A DNA stretch of 12,350 bases from an uncultured Chloroflexota bacterium (GCA_902795255.1 CADBKS010000074.1:1-12350), one strand, 5' to 3'. Counted from the first letter of the stretch, positions 1 through 7,379 are shown. The notes: generated by a model from the letters alone, not told the origin. Numbers and translations are program-made.

Positions 1-21
1 CCGCTGTCAGCGGTCTCTTTT
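1..21 (+). terminator. Tail of an intrinsic terminator of an upstream gene
   Basis: A short hairpin, CCGCT-GTC-AGCGG (arms 1-5 and 9-13), is followed by the U-rich tract TCTCTTTT. The arm may extend beyond the left edge of the window. It probably ends a gene lying to the left. Only ~35 bases separate it from the next start codon, so the promoter of the next gene must be very tight or that gene is read through. Confidence 0.45.
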
Positions 22-56
22 AGTATCTTTTTCCTGATTACCATGGAGAAAATCAA

Positions 57-1664
57 ATGAAAAAGAAAACAGTTTTATTCTATCTGATCATATCTGCAAT
101 GATGCTTGTATTCACAGCCCGTAGTTACGCTTCAAATGCAGGGGATACTATCCCGGTGGAAGGATTCGTTGATTCTGCCGGAAAGAATTCTCTGTATGTA
201 GCAGGAAAGATACTTGTTGCCGACGAATACAGTTCCATTAATGCGGCCGGGACAAACATATTTATCGGTGATTACGTCATGGGATTTGTCTATCTCAATA
301 GTGATATGCAGTCTTATACGATTGTATCTCTTACAAAGATTCCGGAAAAATCCATCGGAACCCCTACCCCGCTTCCCTCAATCACCCCCACGCCGCTTTG
401 GGCCGATCTGTTCACACCTGCTCCTTCCTCACAGGATAACGGATTGCACCTGCTGACAGGAGATCAGATGGAAAACACAACGGACACAAACTGGAACTGG
501 GACGTATCCGGAGAGTTGCTTCAGATACATACACCGGCACCTTCAGCAACACCTTCATCCGTCTCCTTCGAAGGAGTTGTAACACAGATAAGCGGTAACA
601 GGATCATTATCGACGGGAAGGAATATCTTACCGATAACGCAACCGGCTATAAAAATAATCGGAGCGGGATCAATACAGATGACTATGTCAGAGGGCGTGC
701 TGCTCCGTATCCCGGTGCGCTTATTATCAGGTATATCGAGGTTCTTCCGGATTATGAGCGTCCGGATCTCAAATCAGAAACAGTATGGGGATTATACCAG
801 GCTCAGGATTCTTCAAAAATGATCGTTTCCCTCCCGGAGGGAGATATCGAAGCTCTGTTTTTCCCCGGAACGAAAATGTCGAAAACATTTTATACAAAAG
901 GTACACTCATAAGCATGGAAATGAGCGGGAAATTTGTGAAAACTTCTATCGACTATCCTCTGGTTCAGTCAGGAGAAACGATTACTCCTGTCAACGGTAT
1001 CATTGATGAAATCGTTACCTTCTCTGATAATGAGATCTATTTCACTTCATCCAATCTAGCATATTTTGTGAACAGCGACGTAAAGTTCATACCGGATGCG
1101 AAATACTTTGTAAAGGGATCTCCTTTTGTCGGTCTCATGCGCAACGGCCGTGTTATGACTTTGTATTTCACAGAAAATAATCGTGTAAAAACGATAAACG
1201 GGCCTGCTTCTTCAGTAAAAAAAGGTCCGGATGGTAAAAATATTGATGTAATGGTTGGAGGCGTTGAATATCATATTACTCAGGATACGGTTGTCGGAGG
1301 AACAAATCTGATTCGTCACAGCGAAATCACGGGTTATGCAGACTCCTCGAACAATGTATTCTATATGACTTTCAAAACACCGTGGTATTCTCAATTCAAG
1401 GACTGGAACTGGACAGTTATCATTCCGGCATCTGTTTCATCTCTTGCGCTTATTTTTTTCCTGCTGCTTCACAAGACAAAAACGAAAGGTTATCTGCAGG
1501 AAGTGTCAGGTAACATCATAACATTGACAGATTCCAGAGGCGAAAACAGAAGACACTTCAAATGTACGGATGAAATTGCAGGATATGTGTCGTCATTTAT
1601 CACGATGGAAGTTGAATTGACCATTTACCACGGGAATGTTATTCATATCCGGAATGACTTCTGA
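57..1664 (+). CDS. Secreted single-pass membrane protein with six degenerate ~60-residue beta modules
   Basis: I do not recognise a named family; the function is unknown. Residues 1-25 form a signal peptide (KKK, a hydrophobic core, cleavage after SYA). One transmembrane helix lies at about 452-472, followed by KTKTK, which predicts a large outside domain and a ~63-residue cytoplasmic tail. By eye the protein is a chain of similar modules with the pattern G-x-I-x-x-x-x-x-N-x-I-x-(V/I), then a hydrophobic Y/F strand, then 'Y-V-x-G', then a closing strand. They lie at about 34-93, 171-229, 243-298, 312-371, 380-439 and 478-531. The first two are separated by a Thr/Pro-rich linker (about 101-169, with TPTP and TPAPS motifs) of the kind found in Clostridia cell-surface proteins. 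The last module lies on the cytoplasmic side. The start is supported by GGAG at 45-48, 8 bases upstream. The gene is monocistronic, with a terminator directly downstream. A sensor, wall-spanning or scaffold role is possible, but this is inference. Confidence 0.8.
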   Translation: MKKKTVLFYLIISAMMLVFTARSYASNAGDTIPVEGFVDSAGKNSLYVAGKILVADEYSSINAAGTNIFIGDYVMGFVYLNSDMQSYTIVSLTKIPEKSIGTPTPLPSITPTPLWADLFTPAPSSQDNGLHLLTGDQMENTTDTNWNWDVSGELLQIHTPAPSATPSSVSFEGVVTQISGNRIIIDGKEYLTDNATGYKNNRSGINTDDYVRGRAAPYPGALIIRYIEVLPDYERPDLKSETVWGLYQAQDSSKMIVSLPEGDIEALFFPGTKMSKTFYTKGTLISMEMSGKFVKTSIDYPLVQSGETITPVNGIIDEIVTFSDNEIYFTSSNLAYFVNSDVKFIPDAKYFVKGSPFVGLMRNGRVMTLYFTENNRVKTINGPASSVKKGPDGKNIDVMVGGVEYHITQDTVVGGTNLIRHSEITGYADSSNNVFYMTFKTPWYSQFKDWNWTVIIPASVSSLALIFFLLLHKTKTKGYLQEVSGNIITLTDSRGENRRHFKCTDEIAGYVSSFITMEVELTIYHGNVIHIRNDF

Positions 1665-1680
1665 TCCGTTTTTTACTTTA

Positions 1681-1718
1681 GAAAATCCTCTCATACTGAA
1701 GGGGATTTTCCTTGTTTT
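1681..1718 (+). terminator. Intrinsic terminator after the membrane protein gene
   Basis: GAAAATCC (1681-1688) pairs with GGATTTTC (1703-1710). One GU and one CG pair extend this to a 10-bp stem with a 10-base loop, followed by the U-rich CTTGTTTT. It lies 17 bases after the stop codon of the membrane protein gene. Confidence 0.7.
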
Positions 1719-1806
1719 ATGAAGGGTATTTTTATTCATCCCAAAATCCGCCGGAGCCATGATTCAGCTCAGTTTGTATTTTTATTCAGAAGTGAGGATC
1801 TTCTGC

Positions 1807-2307
1807 ATGAAAAATAAACTGATCGATTTTCTTCTAAGAATTCCATGGTCGAGCCGTGAACTGCTTGAAAAATATTTTGGAATCGATGATCTTGAAAAGG
1901 ATCTTCTCCTGTATTCCCCTAAAATAACTTCAATAACGCGTGCTGCAGATAATCAGAAATATTATTCGGCAAAACCTGCTAATTACCACCTTCTTCCCGG
2001 ACTGGCCCGGAGAGAGATGGTCCGGAAGTTTATGTCAGAAAAGTATGGTTATTCTGTTTTCGATATGGCCGAAAGTCCCTGCAGCAATGCCGATTTCAGG
2101 ACTTTTCTTGAGAACAGCGGAACATGGATCCGCGTTTGGGGTGATATGGGACATATTGCTCCTGAATGCCTTCTTATGTTCAGGAATCCTCCCGTTTTTG
2201 GTGATAATGTCCATGATATAGTTCTTACATGCCAGGTTCCTGAACGCATATTCTCAACTTCTGACAGGGAGTATGCGTATGAAGGCGGTGTGTATGGAAC
2301 GGGATGA
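1807..2307 (+). CDS. Hypothetical protein, probably truncated at its 3' end
   Basis: I do not recognise this protein. The best start is ATG 1807, with GAGG at 1794-1797 spaced 9 bases away. An in-frame ATG at 1759 has a GGAG only 2 bases upstream and is less likely. From 1807 the product is 166 residues. The N-terminus (KNKLIDFLLRIPWSSRELLEKYF) reads like a small helix-turn-helix unit. It is followed by basic helices and then WIRVWGDMGHIAPECLLMF. A loose resemblance to winged-helix replication-relaxation-type proteins is only a guess. The last ~20 codons lie on the antisense of recognisable FAD-oxidoreductase sequence encoded on the - strand. The authentic reading frame therefore probably ends near 2225-2250, and the remaining residues come from run-on into foreign sequence. 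The stretch is more AT-rich than the oxidoreductase segment it joins. It is probably a gene remnant. Confidence 0.5.
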   Translation: MKNKLIDFLLRIPWSSRELLEKYFGIDDLEKDLLLYSPKITSITRAADNQKYYSAKPANYHLLPGLARREMVRKFMSEKYGYSVFDMAESPCSNADFRTFLENSGTWIRVWGDMGHIAPECLLMFRNPPVFGDNVHDIVLTCQVPERIFSTSDREYAYEGGVYGTG

Positions 2308-2882
2308 TCCAGAAGTTTTGTCTGCCACAGCAGTGAACTGCATAATTTGTCTTTTGTGTCGGATTCTCCGGCCATGGATTCGCCGAAAACGTACCGGCTT
2401 TCAGTTCCGGACATGAAGGGACAGCCGGCAAGGTAGGCGATCTCGCCGTCTCCCGTAGCGTCAATATAACGGTCCGCTTCTATTTCGATCCGTTTTCCGC
2501 TGGAAAGCTGCGTGCCGCTGACTGAAGTGATGACATGCGAGTTGTCCGTCTTTATTTCCGTGATGGGAAGGTTCAGGTAGAGCGTGAGATTTTTTTCGTT
2601 CAGTGCGCTGTCAAGCAGTATTTCGTCCCAGTACAGCACATTGCCGTCCGGATTCTCCGCAAGGTTTCTGAGTTTCAGCCTGCCGAAGGTGCCCATTTCT
2701 TCAGAAAAGAGATTGCCGCCTCCGGTGGCGCCGCGTGTCCATACCCGAATCTCGCTGGATGAATTGCCGCCCAGAACGGGACGGTCAGTACATAAAACAG
2801 TCCGCGATCCGTTTCTGGCACTTGACAATGCTGCGGAAATTCCCGCAGGTCCTGCTCCGATTACAGCTACATCAAATTTCAT
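2049..2882 (-). pseudogene. FAD-dependent oxidoreductase (PF12831-like), C-terminally truncated
   Basis: This is the N-terminal part of a flavin-dependent oxidoreductase. The dinucleotide-binding motif GAGPAGISAALSSARNG lies at about residues 9-25. It is followed by the family-typical VLGGNSSSEIRVW (about 36-48) and the second FAD signature YIDATGDGEIAYLAG (about 138-152). Recognisable sequence continues to TPPSYAYSLSEVE, about residue 210 (near position 2250). The last ~66 residues of the 277-residue frame look unrelated and lie antisense to the neighbouring + strand ORF. Family members usually run to about 450 residues or more, so the C-terminal half appears to be missing. The start is clear: AAGGAG (complement of 2888-2893) lies 5 bases upstream of the ATG. 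It is divergent from the AraC regulator, which probably once controlled it. An enzyme lacking this half is unlikely to be active. Confidence 0.75.
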
Positions 2883-3015
2883 GAAATCTCCTTGATCTCA
2901 ACGAACAATTAATGCTTGAATTTGTTTATTTTGTGATTTCAGTCTAACATTCAGACGTGTGATTGAAAGGGATTTTTCTGCAAAAACTTAGGATAATACT
3001 GCAATCACCTGTATG

Positions 3016-3054
3016 ATATGCAGAAATATGCTAAAATATGCAGAAATATCCTAA
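3016..3054 (+). repeat. Two direct 19-base repeats, 20-base period
   Basis: Copy one is 3016-3034 and copy two is 3036-3054, both ATATGCAGAAATATNCTAA with a single G/C difference. The 20-base period is about two helical turns. The repeats lie between the truncated oxidoreductase and the likely start codon of the AraC regulator, so they could be tandem binding half-sites for that regulator. If translation instead began at ATG 3018, the repeats would encode the first residues. Confidence 0.55.
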
Positions 3055-3074
3055 TTTCAAGGCTGAGTGTAAAA

Positions 3075-3965
3075 ATGGAACATGCACAATTAACCAGTTT
3101 TCTCAAAAATATGGAACAGACATGGAAATTATCGATATGCGTAAAAGATTTTGTCGGATTCATTCCTATTGATAAAGCCCTCTATGAAGCGCTGACTCCG
3201 TATCTCGGTCACAACAATCCATACTGCATCCATGTGAAAAGCGATAAGGAACGATATCATCACTGTCTCAGCATGATGAAAAAGATATTTACAAAATCGA
3301 TGTATCTGAACGGGAAGAGTTTTTACGGCATCTGTTATGCAGGTGTCGGCGAGTATGTATTTCCCATAACGGGCAATGACCAGCTGCTCGGAGCCATCAC
3401 GGTGGGCTGCGCAGCTGTACCGCCGGATCTTTACCGGCCGAGAATCGAAAGAGCGATGGTGAATGCATCTGAGGAGGAGAGGCGGCGTGCATTCGAACTC
3501 TATGAAAACAACATAATACCCATGACTGCGACTTCGGAACAGATCGTCCCCGCGTTTGAGTTTGTCGCGAGCTACCTGGCTCAGTCATATCATGCGATGA
3601 CGAGTTCGGGAAACAGTCTCATTATTGCGAAAAAACGGACAAATAATGAAGAAGTTTTCAAACACTTTCTGAATTTTGTGCATGAGCATTATTCAGAGGA
3701 TCTGAATGTGAAAAAAATCTGCAACGAGCTGTACTGCTCAGAATCATACCTGAACCATCTTGTCAAAAAACGTTTGGGAGTTACGATCAGTACATATATC
3801 AATAAATTGCGTGTAGAACATGCAAAAGAGTTTCTGCTTAACACGGATGATTCTATTCTCAACGTTGCTGTGAAGGTCGGATTTTCCGATCAAAGCTATT
3901 TTTCGCGAGTTTTTATGCAGCTTATGGATATTACGCCTTCTGAATTTCGCAGAAGGTATAAGTAA
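3075..3965 (+). CDS. AraC-family transcriptional regulator with PocR-like sensor domain
   Basis: This is a cytoplasmic DNA-binding regulator. Numbered from ATG 3075 (296 residues), residues ~6-170 match a PocR-type ligand-binding domain. The cues are the spaced cysteines in NPYCIHVKSDKERYHHC and YGICYAG, then GEYVFPI and LLGAITVG. Residues ~194-296 are a typical AraC/XylS double helix-turn-helix: SEDLNVKKICNELYCSESYL for the first, VAVKVGFSDQSYFSRVF for the second, and the family ending ITPSEFRRRYK. I prefer ATG 3075 because the region upstream is a tandem repeat. ATG 3018 in the same frame would add 19 residues but has no ribosome site; 3075 has only a weak GAG/AAGG. It is divergent from the oxidoreductase remnant, the classical layout for a regulator and its target. 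Ligands of PocR domains include small diols and sugars, but the ligand here is unknown. It could also act on the downstream operon. Confidence 0.88.
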   Translation: MEHAQLTSFLKNMEQTWKLSICVKDFVGFIPIDKALYEALTPYLGHNNPYCIHVKSDKERYHHCLSMMKKIFTKSMYLNGKSFYGICYAGVGEYVFPITGNDQLLGAITVGCAAVPPDLYRPRIERAMVNASEEERRRAFELYENNIIPMTATSEQIVPAFEFVASYLAQSYHAMTSSGNSLIIAKKRTNNEEVFKHFLNFVHEHYSEDLNVKKICNELYCSESYLNHLVKKRLGVTISTYINKLRVEHAKEFLLNTDDSILNVAVKVGFSDQSYFSRVFMQLMDITPSEFRRRYK

Positions 3966-4014
3966 AATGATGAAAACGAACAGAACTGTAATAGTTGGGC
4001 TGGATTTCGCTTGA

Positions 4015-4059
4015 CAGCGGGCCTTTTCAAAAATAATATCAAAGCCTGCCTGCTTTTTT
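4015..4059 (+). terminator. Intrinsic terminator of the AraC regulator gene
   Basis: The left arm is CAG-C-GGGC-(C)-TTT (4015-4026). The right arm is AAA-GCCT-G-(C)-CTG (4041-4052). Together they form an 11-pair hairpin with two one-base bulges, followed by CTTTTTT (4053-4059). It lies 49 bases after the regulator stop codon. Confidence 0.7.
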
Positions 4060-4288
4060 ATATGGCCTGACGCATCATGCGAAACATCTGGAATGCGAGG
4101 GCAGGTTTTGTTTATATGTGCGACAAATGTTGATGGTGATGATGTTAAAAATAATTATGGAGCATGTGTTCATTCGATTGCACTTTCGGAAATAAAAAAA
4201 ACGGGGATACTGAACTTTTGGCATGTCCAGAATAGATGACTGCCGGATTCTTTATCCGTTCATTCACTTGAAACGAATAAAAAATAAG
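4060..4288. other. Gene-poor stretch between two terminators
   Basis: No convincing gene was seen. It contains a small palindrome, CGCATCATGCG (4071-4081), and one 48-codon + strand frame (4093-4239) without a ribosome-binding site. Because it lies between two + strand terminators, a short untranslated transcript from here would end at 4319, but I see no clear promoter for one. Confidence 0.35.
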
Positions 4289-4319
4289 AGGCGAACGTAA
4301 TGTTACGATTCGCCTTTTT
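4289..4319 (+). terminator. Strong intrinsic terminator, possibly bidirectional
   Basis: AGGCGAA-CGTAA (4289-4300) pairs with TTACG-A-TTCGCCT (4303-4315) with one bulged A and a 2-base nominal loop, followed by a run of T (to 4319). The complementary strand also has an A/T-rich tail, so it may work both ways. It sits 324 bases after the AraC regulator and insulates the catabolic operon promoter from upstream transcription. Confidence 0.75.
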
Positions 4320-4368
4320 ATATATTGAATAACTCATGTTTCTGGAATTAAATCGCATGTGCAAAAAA

Positions 4369-4386
4369 ATCTTGATCTATCAAGAT
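4369..4386. repeat. 18-bp inverted repeat upstream of the catabolic operon
   Basis: ATCTTGA-TCTA-TCAAGAT has 7-bp perfect arms and a 4-base centre. It could be an additional operator. Read on the - strand the hairpin is followed by a T run (complement of A 4363-4369), so it could instead be a weak - strand terminator. The stem is AT-rich. Confidence 0.45.
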
Positions 4387-4459
4387 CTAATTATAAAAAA
4401 TATATAAATTTGCTATTGAACTCTCATTAAATGCTAAATGTATCCATATAATTCAATAG

Positions 4460-4524
4460 TTACGTAAAAATTACGTTAATTATTACGTAATATTAATCTT
4501 GACAATTACGTAAACATAACGTAA
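4460..4524. promoter_or_regulatory. Cluster of five phased TTACGTAA operator-like sites
   Basis: There are three exact TTACGTAA palindromes (4460-4467, 4483-4490, 4506-4513). Two one-base variants also occur: TTACGTTA (4471-4478) and its reverse complement TAACGTAA (4517-4524). Central CG positions are spaced 11, 12, 23 and 11 bases apart, so all sites fall on nearly the same helix face. The 4483 site extends to a 12-bp palindrome, TATTACGTAATA. The last two sites occupy the promoter spacer and touch the -10, so a bound protein would block RNA polymerase. No copies were seen elsewhere in the window. Central-CG palindromes are common in LacI-family operators, so the LacI gene at the end of the operon is a candidate binder (inference). 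Confidence 0.8.
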
Positions 4525-4527
4525 TAT
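4499..4527 (+). promoter_or_regulatory. Sigma-70-type promoter of the catabolic operon
   Basis: A perfect -35 TTGACA (4499-4504), an exact 17-base spacer, and a -10 TAATAT (4522-4527) precede the first operon gene, giving a short leader of about 15 bases before ATG 4549. The spacer and -10 overlap two of the five TTACGTAA-type sites. The promoter therefore looks strong but repressible. Confidence 0.75.
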
Positions 4528-4548
4528 AGAAGTTAATGTGAGGATTGC

Positions 4549-5625
4549 ATGGCAAGAGGAAAGATTTTTATGGAAAATATGAAATCGCGAATATTAGGTG
4601 CGTTATACGGAATGGCCTGCGGTGATGCAATGGGAGTTCCGACTTCCTTTATGTCCCAGGAATATATCGCAAAACGCTGGGGATGGATTGATACGTTTCT
4701 GCCGCCTGAACCAGGGCATATTTTCCATGATGGACTGACCGCGGGTGAATATACCGACGATAGTGAACAGGCCGTAGCGTTGATGAACTCATATATCAGA
4801 AACGGGAAAGTCGTTCCGCATGACGTCGTCAACGAGATCCTTCTGTGGGCAGAACGTGTAAAAGATAAATATGTCAGTCCGCTCGGGCCCAGCACTGCAA
4901 AAGCGCTGAAGGCAATAAAAGAAGGTGCGGATATTACCGTAAGCGGCAGATATGCCGATTCGAACGGTTCCGCAATGCGGATCAGTCCGATGGGAATTAT
5001 CCACGGCCTTCGCGGATCTTCCATGGATGAGCTTGTCCGCGATGTTTATATGACATGCATGCCTACCCATAATACTGCAGTATGCGTTTCAGGCGCGTGC
5101 GCAGTGGCAATGGGGGTAAAGCTCTGCATCGAAGGTGAGAGAAACCTGGACGAGATCGTACGGCAGACGATGGCAGCTGCAGATCGGGGACGGGAATACG
5201 GATATGATACGGCAGCTCCGATGATCTCAAAGCGTATCGCCTTTGCCTGCGATATTGCAGACAGCAGTGCGGATATCCACGAAGGGATGAAAAAGCTGTA
5301 CTGGTATTTCGGCGGAGGTGACCTGATCGCCGATTCTGTTCCTGCATCCATCGCTTTGTTTGTCCTCGGAAGAGGCGATCCGAAAAAGGTGATTGAGATA
5401 TGCGTGAATTTTGGCGGCGACTGCGATACGAATGCCGCTATGGCAGGCGCGATGGCAGGCGCGTACAGCGGCCTGGAGGCAATACCCGGTGAATGGGTCG
5501 AAACAATTAAAACCGTAAATAAAATCGATATGGAGCCTTATGCGGACCGCCTGATCGGGCTTGCTCCGGATTGGGAACCAGCTGCCGAATCTGACTGCAA
5601 GGCGTCCTTTTACCGTTTGAACTGA
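4549..5625 (+). CDS. ADP-ribosylglycohydrolase-family enzyme
   Basis: This is a full-length (358 aa) member of the ADP-ribosylglycohydrolase fold (PF03747), a dinuclear Mg2+ hydrolase that breaks N- or O-glycosidic bonds to ribose or related sugars. Visible motifs are GDAMG at 25-29, the first metal motif TDDS at 69-72, SNGSAMRISPMG at 138-149, PTH at 172-174, and the second metal motif GGDCDTNAA at 289-297 (D291, D293, T294). Nothing essential appears missing. The start is ATG 4549 (GAGG 4540-4543, 5-base gap). ATG 4570 with GAGG at 4556-4559 is a credible alternative that fits family N-termini equally well. It is first in the operon and 7 bases from the first permease gene. The catabolic context, as in the E. 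coli yegTUV cluster, suggests it cleaves an imported ribosyl or glycosyl compound rather than reversing protein ADP-ribosylation. The substrate is not known. Confidence 0.9.
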   Translation: MARGKIFMENMKSRILGALYGMACGDAMGVPTSFMSQEYIAKRWGWIDTFLPPEPGHIFHDGLTAGEYTDDSEQAVALMNSYIRNGKVVPHDVVNEILLWAERVKDKYVSPLGPSTAKALKAIKEGADITVSGRYADSNGSAMRISPMGIIHGLRGSSMDELVRDVYMTCMPTHNTAVCVSGACAVAMGVKLCIEGERNLDEIVRQTMAAADRGREYGYDTAAPMISKRIAFACDIADSSADIHEGMKKLYWYFGGGDLIADSVPASIALFVLGRGDPKKVIEICVNFGGDCDTNAAMAGAMAGAYSGLEAIPGEWVETIKTVNKIDMEPYADRLIGLAPDWEPAAESDCKASFYRLN

Positions 5626-5632
5626 GGAACAG

Positions 5633-6511
5633 ATGAAAACGATCAATAAAAGAAAAATCATGAAATACGTGGAGCCGATGCTCTATATTCTTCCGGCTCT
5701 GTTATTCTTCGGCCTTTTTACATATTATCCGTTTATAAAAACCATTGTTTCAAGTTTTTTCAAATGCAACTCATACGGTGTGATGCGTTCTTTTGTCGGA
5801 TTTGCGAATTACGCCAAAGTGCTTCGCGATAAGGAATTCTGGAGCGCGGTAAAGAATACCTTGGTTTTCACCGGCATCACGGTTCCTGCTTCAACCATCA
5901 TTGCGCTGTTCTTTGCCATCATATCCAGCAGGCCGAGAAAATATTCAGCCGTATATGAAACAATGTACGCCCTTCCGATGGCTATCTCCGCATCGGTATG
6001 CTGCATGATCTTCCAGCTGATGTACAATCCCTCGCTCGGTATTCTGAACGAGATCCTCCATACAAAAATCAACTGGCTGGGGGATTCGCACTGGACAATG
6101 ATATCCATCAGTTTTATCGCTACCTGGATGAACATCGGCTACAACTACATTTTTCTCCTGGCTGCCGTGCGGTCCATACCCGATGAGATCATTGAAAGTG
6201 CGGAACTGGACGGGGCGCGCGGGCTCTTGAAAGTCGTCAGGATCTATATTCCGCTGATTTCGCCCACGCTGTTTTTCGTTATCTGCAACGGAATCGCAAG
6301 GGAAATGATGATGTCGACGCTGATCATGGTCTTGTCAGATTATGCACACAACGCGGATGTCTCGACGATCGTATCGTATATGTATAAGCAGTGCATTCTT
6401 TCACAGAACTACAACCGCGGATATCCTGCAGCAGTTCTTGCATTTCTGCTGACCTTCATCTTCCTGCTGATCGGATTCAAAATGGAAAATAAGAGTGTGC
6501 AATATGAATAA
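5633..6511 (+). CDS. Sugar ABC transporter permease (MalF/UgpA-type, CUT1)
   Basis: This is an inner-membrane permease half of a carbohydrate importer (292 aa, usual length). About six hydrophobic helices are visible (roughly 15-38, 77-97, 108-130, 154-176, 209-232, 262-283). The EAA loop that docks on the ATPase is at about 187-207: ESAELDGARGLLKVVRIYIPL, a slightly degenerate form of EAAxxDGA. The ribosome site GAGG overlaps the stop codon of the preceding gene and lies 5 bases before ATG, indicating translational coupling. It pairs with the next permease and the binding protein. No ATPase gene is nearby, so a shared MsmX-type ATPase encoded elsewhere is expected. Confidence 0.93.
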   Translation: MKTINKRKIMKYVEPMLYILPALLFFGLFTYYPFIKTIVSSFFKCNSYGVMRSFVGFANYAKVLRDKEFWSAVKNTLVFTGITVPASTIIALFFAIISSRPRKYSAVYETMYALPMAISASVCCMIFQLMYNPSLGILNEILHTKINWLGDSHWTMISISFIATWMNIGYNYIFLLAAVRSIPDEIIESAELDGARGLLKVVRIYIPLISPTLFFVICNGIAREMMMSTLIMVLSDYAHNADVSTIVSYMYKQCILSQNYNRGYPAAVLAFLLTFIFLLIGFKMENKSVQYE

Positions 6512-7352
6512 ATCCTCCCACAGAAAAATGTCAAGACGCCAGCTGATGGATTTTTCCTATCAGGCAATGGCCATGTTTTTCGGTCTCATCCTGATGTTTC
6601 CCATCATTTACTGCGTGCTTATATCGTTCATGAAACCGTCTCAGATCCTTACCCTGCCGCCTTCTTTCTGGCCGAAGACCTGGACACTTCAGAGCTATCA
6701 GCTTGTCAATCAGATCGTTCCGATCCGCACATACATGATCAATTCGCTGATAATGGCGCTCGTTTCCAGTATTATGCGTGTGATTCTCGGAAGTCTTGCG
6801 GCGTACGGCTTTTCTTTCTTCGAATTCAAGGGCAGGGATTTTCTTTTCCTCGTATGTCTTGGGACGATCATGGTCCCGGGCGATGTGGTCATCATTACAA
6901 ACTACAAAACGATCGCTGCGCTGAAATGGACGAACACCTACGCGGGACTGATCTGTGTGTTCTGTATATCGGCTATGAACATCTTCGTGATGCGGCAGAA
7001 CTTCCTGACATTCTCAAGAAGCCTCAGGGATGCCGCCTATGTGGACGGCTGCGGGAGTTTCCGTTTCTATCTTTCTATCCTTCTCCCGACGTCGGTTTCC
7101 GTGCTGACATCGGTATTCATTTCATCCTTTATTTCCGTATGGAACACCTATCTGTGGCCGCTGCTGGTCGCCCACACGGAGGCCATGCAGACGGTCCAGA
7201 TCGGGGTCGCCAAACTGAACTTTGCGGACGGCGATTCATACGGCGGAATTATGGCGGCTTCCGTCCTGATCATGATTCCAACGGTTATTGTTTTCCTGAT
7301 CTTCCGGAAAAAGATCGTCCGGGGCATGATGACAGGCGCAGTCAAGGAATAA
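6504..7352 (+). CDS. Sugar ABC transporter permease (MalG/UgpE-type, CUT1)
   Basis: This is the second membrane permease of the importer (282 aa from ATG 6504). It has the EAA loop SLRDAAYVDGCGSFRFYLSI near residues 173-192 and the C-terminal signature RGMMTGAVKE typical of CUT1 MalG-like permeases. The start overlaps the end of the preceding permease gene by 8 bases, the usual coupling for this pair. I chose ATG 6504 (AAGAG 8 bases upstream). GTG 6495 in the same frame, with GGAAA 6 bases upstream, would add three residues and is also possible. It should form a heterodimer with the product at 5633-6511. Confidence 0.93.
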   Translation: MNKSSHRKMSRRQLMDFSYQAMAMFFGLILMFPIIYCVLISFMKPSQILTLPPSFWPKTWTLQSYQLVNQIVPIRTYMINSLIMALVSSIMRVILGSLAAYGFSFFEFKGRDFLFLVCLGTIMVPGDVVIITNYKTIAALKWTNTYAGLICVFCISAMNIFVMRQNFLTFSRSLRDAAYVDGCGSFRFYLSILLPTSVSVLTSVFISSFISVWNTYLWPLLVAHTEAMQTVQIGVAKLNFADGDSYGGIMAASVLIMIPTVIVFLIFRKKIVRGMMTGAVKE

Positions 7353-7361
7353 CGCGGATAA

Positions 7362-7379
7362 CTCACTTTAAGCGGTGAG
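7362..7379 (+). other. Small hairpin between permease and binding-protein genes
   Basis: CTCAC (7362-7366) pairs with GTGAG (7375-7379) across an 8-base loop. No U tract follows. It may be an RNA-processing or boundary structure that lets the binding-protein message be expressed more strongly than the permeases. The stem is short, so support is weak. Confidence 0.3.

Noticed and set aside
101..456. Alternative 80-codon frame in the Thr/Pro-rich linker region
   Set aside because: It lies inside the membrane protein gene in another frame; its proline richness is produced by the real linker codons.
2535..2895. + strand frames overlapping the FAD-oxidoreductase
   Set aside because: Shadow frames; the - strand carries the flavin-binding motifs and a good ribosome site.
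4093..4239. 48-codon + strand frame between two terminators
   Set aside because: No ribosome-binding site, no promoter and no recognisable protein motif, so it is not supported as a gene.
4460..4524. CRISPR-like array read of the TTACGTAA repeats
   Set aside because: The repeats are only 8 bases with 3-15 base gaps, far too short for CRISPR. Their promoter placement fits operators.
6854..7378. 174-codon + strand frame inside the second permease gene
   Set aside because: It is a shadow of the well-supported permease in another frame; the residues are low-complexity and carry no family motif.
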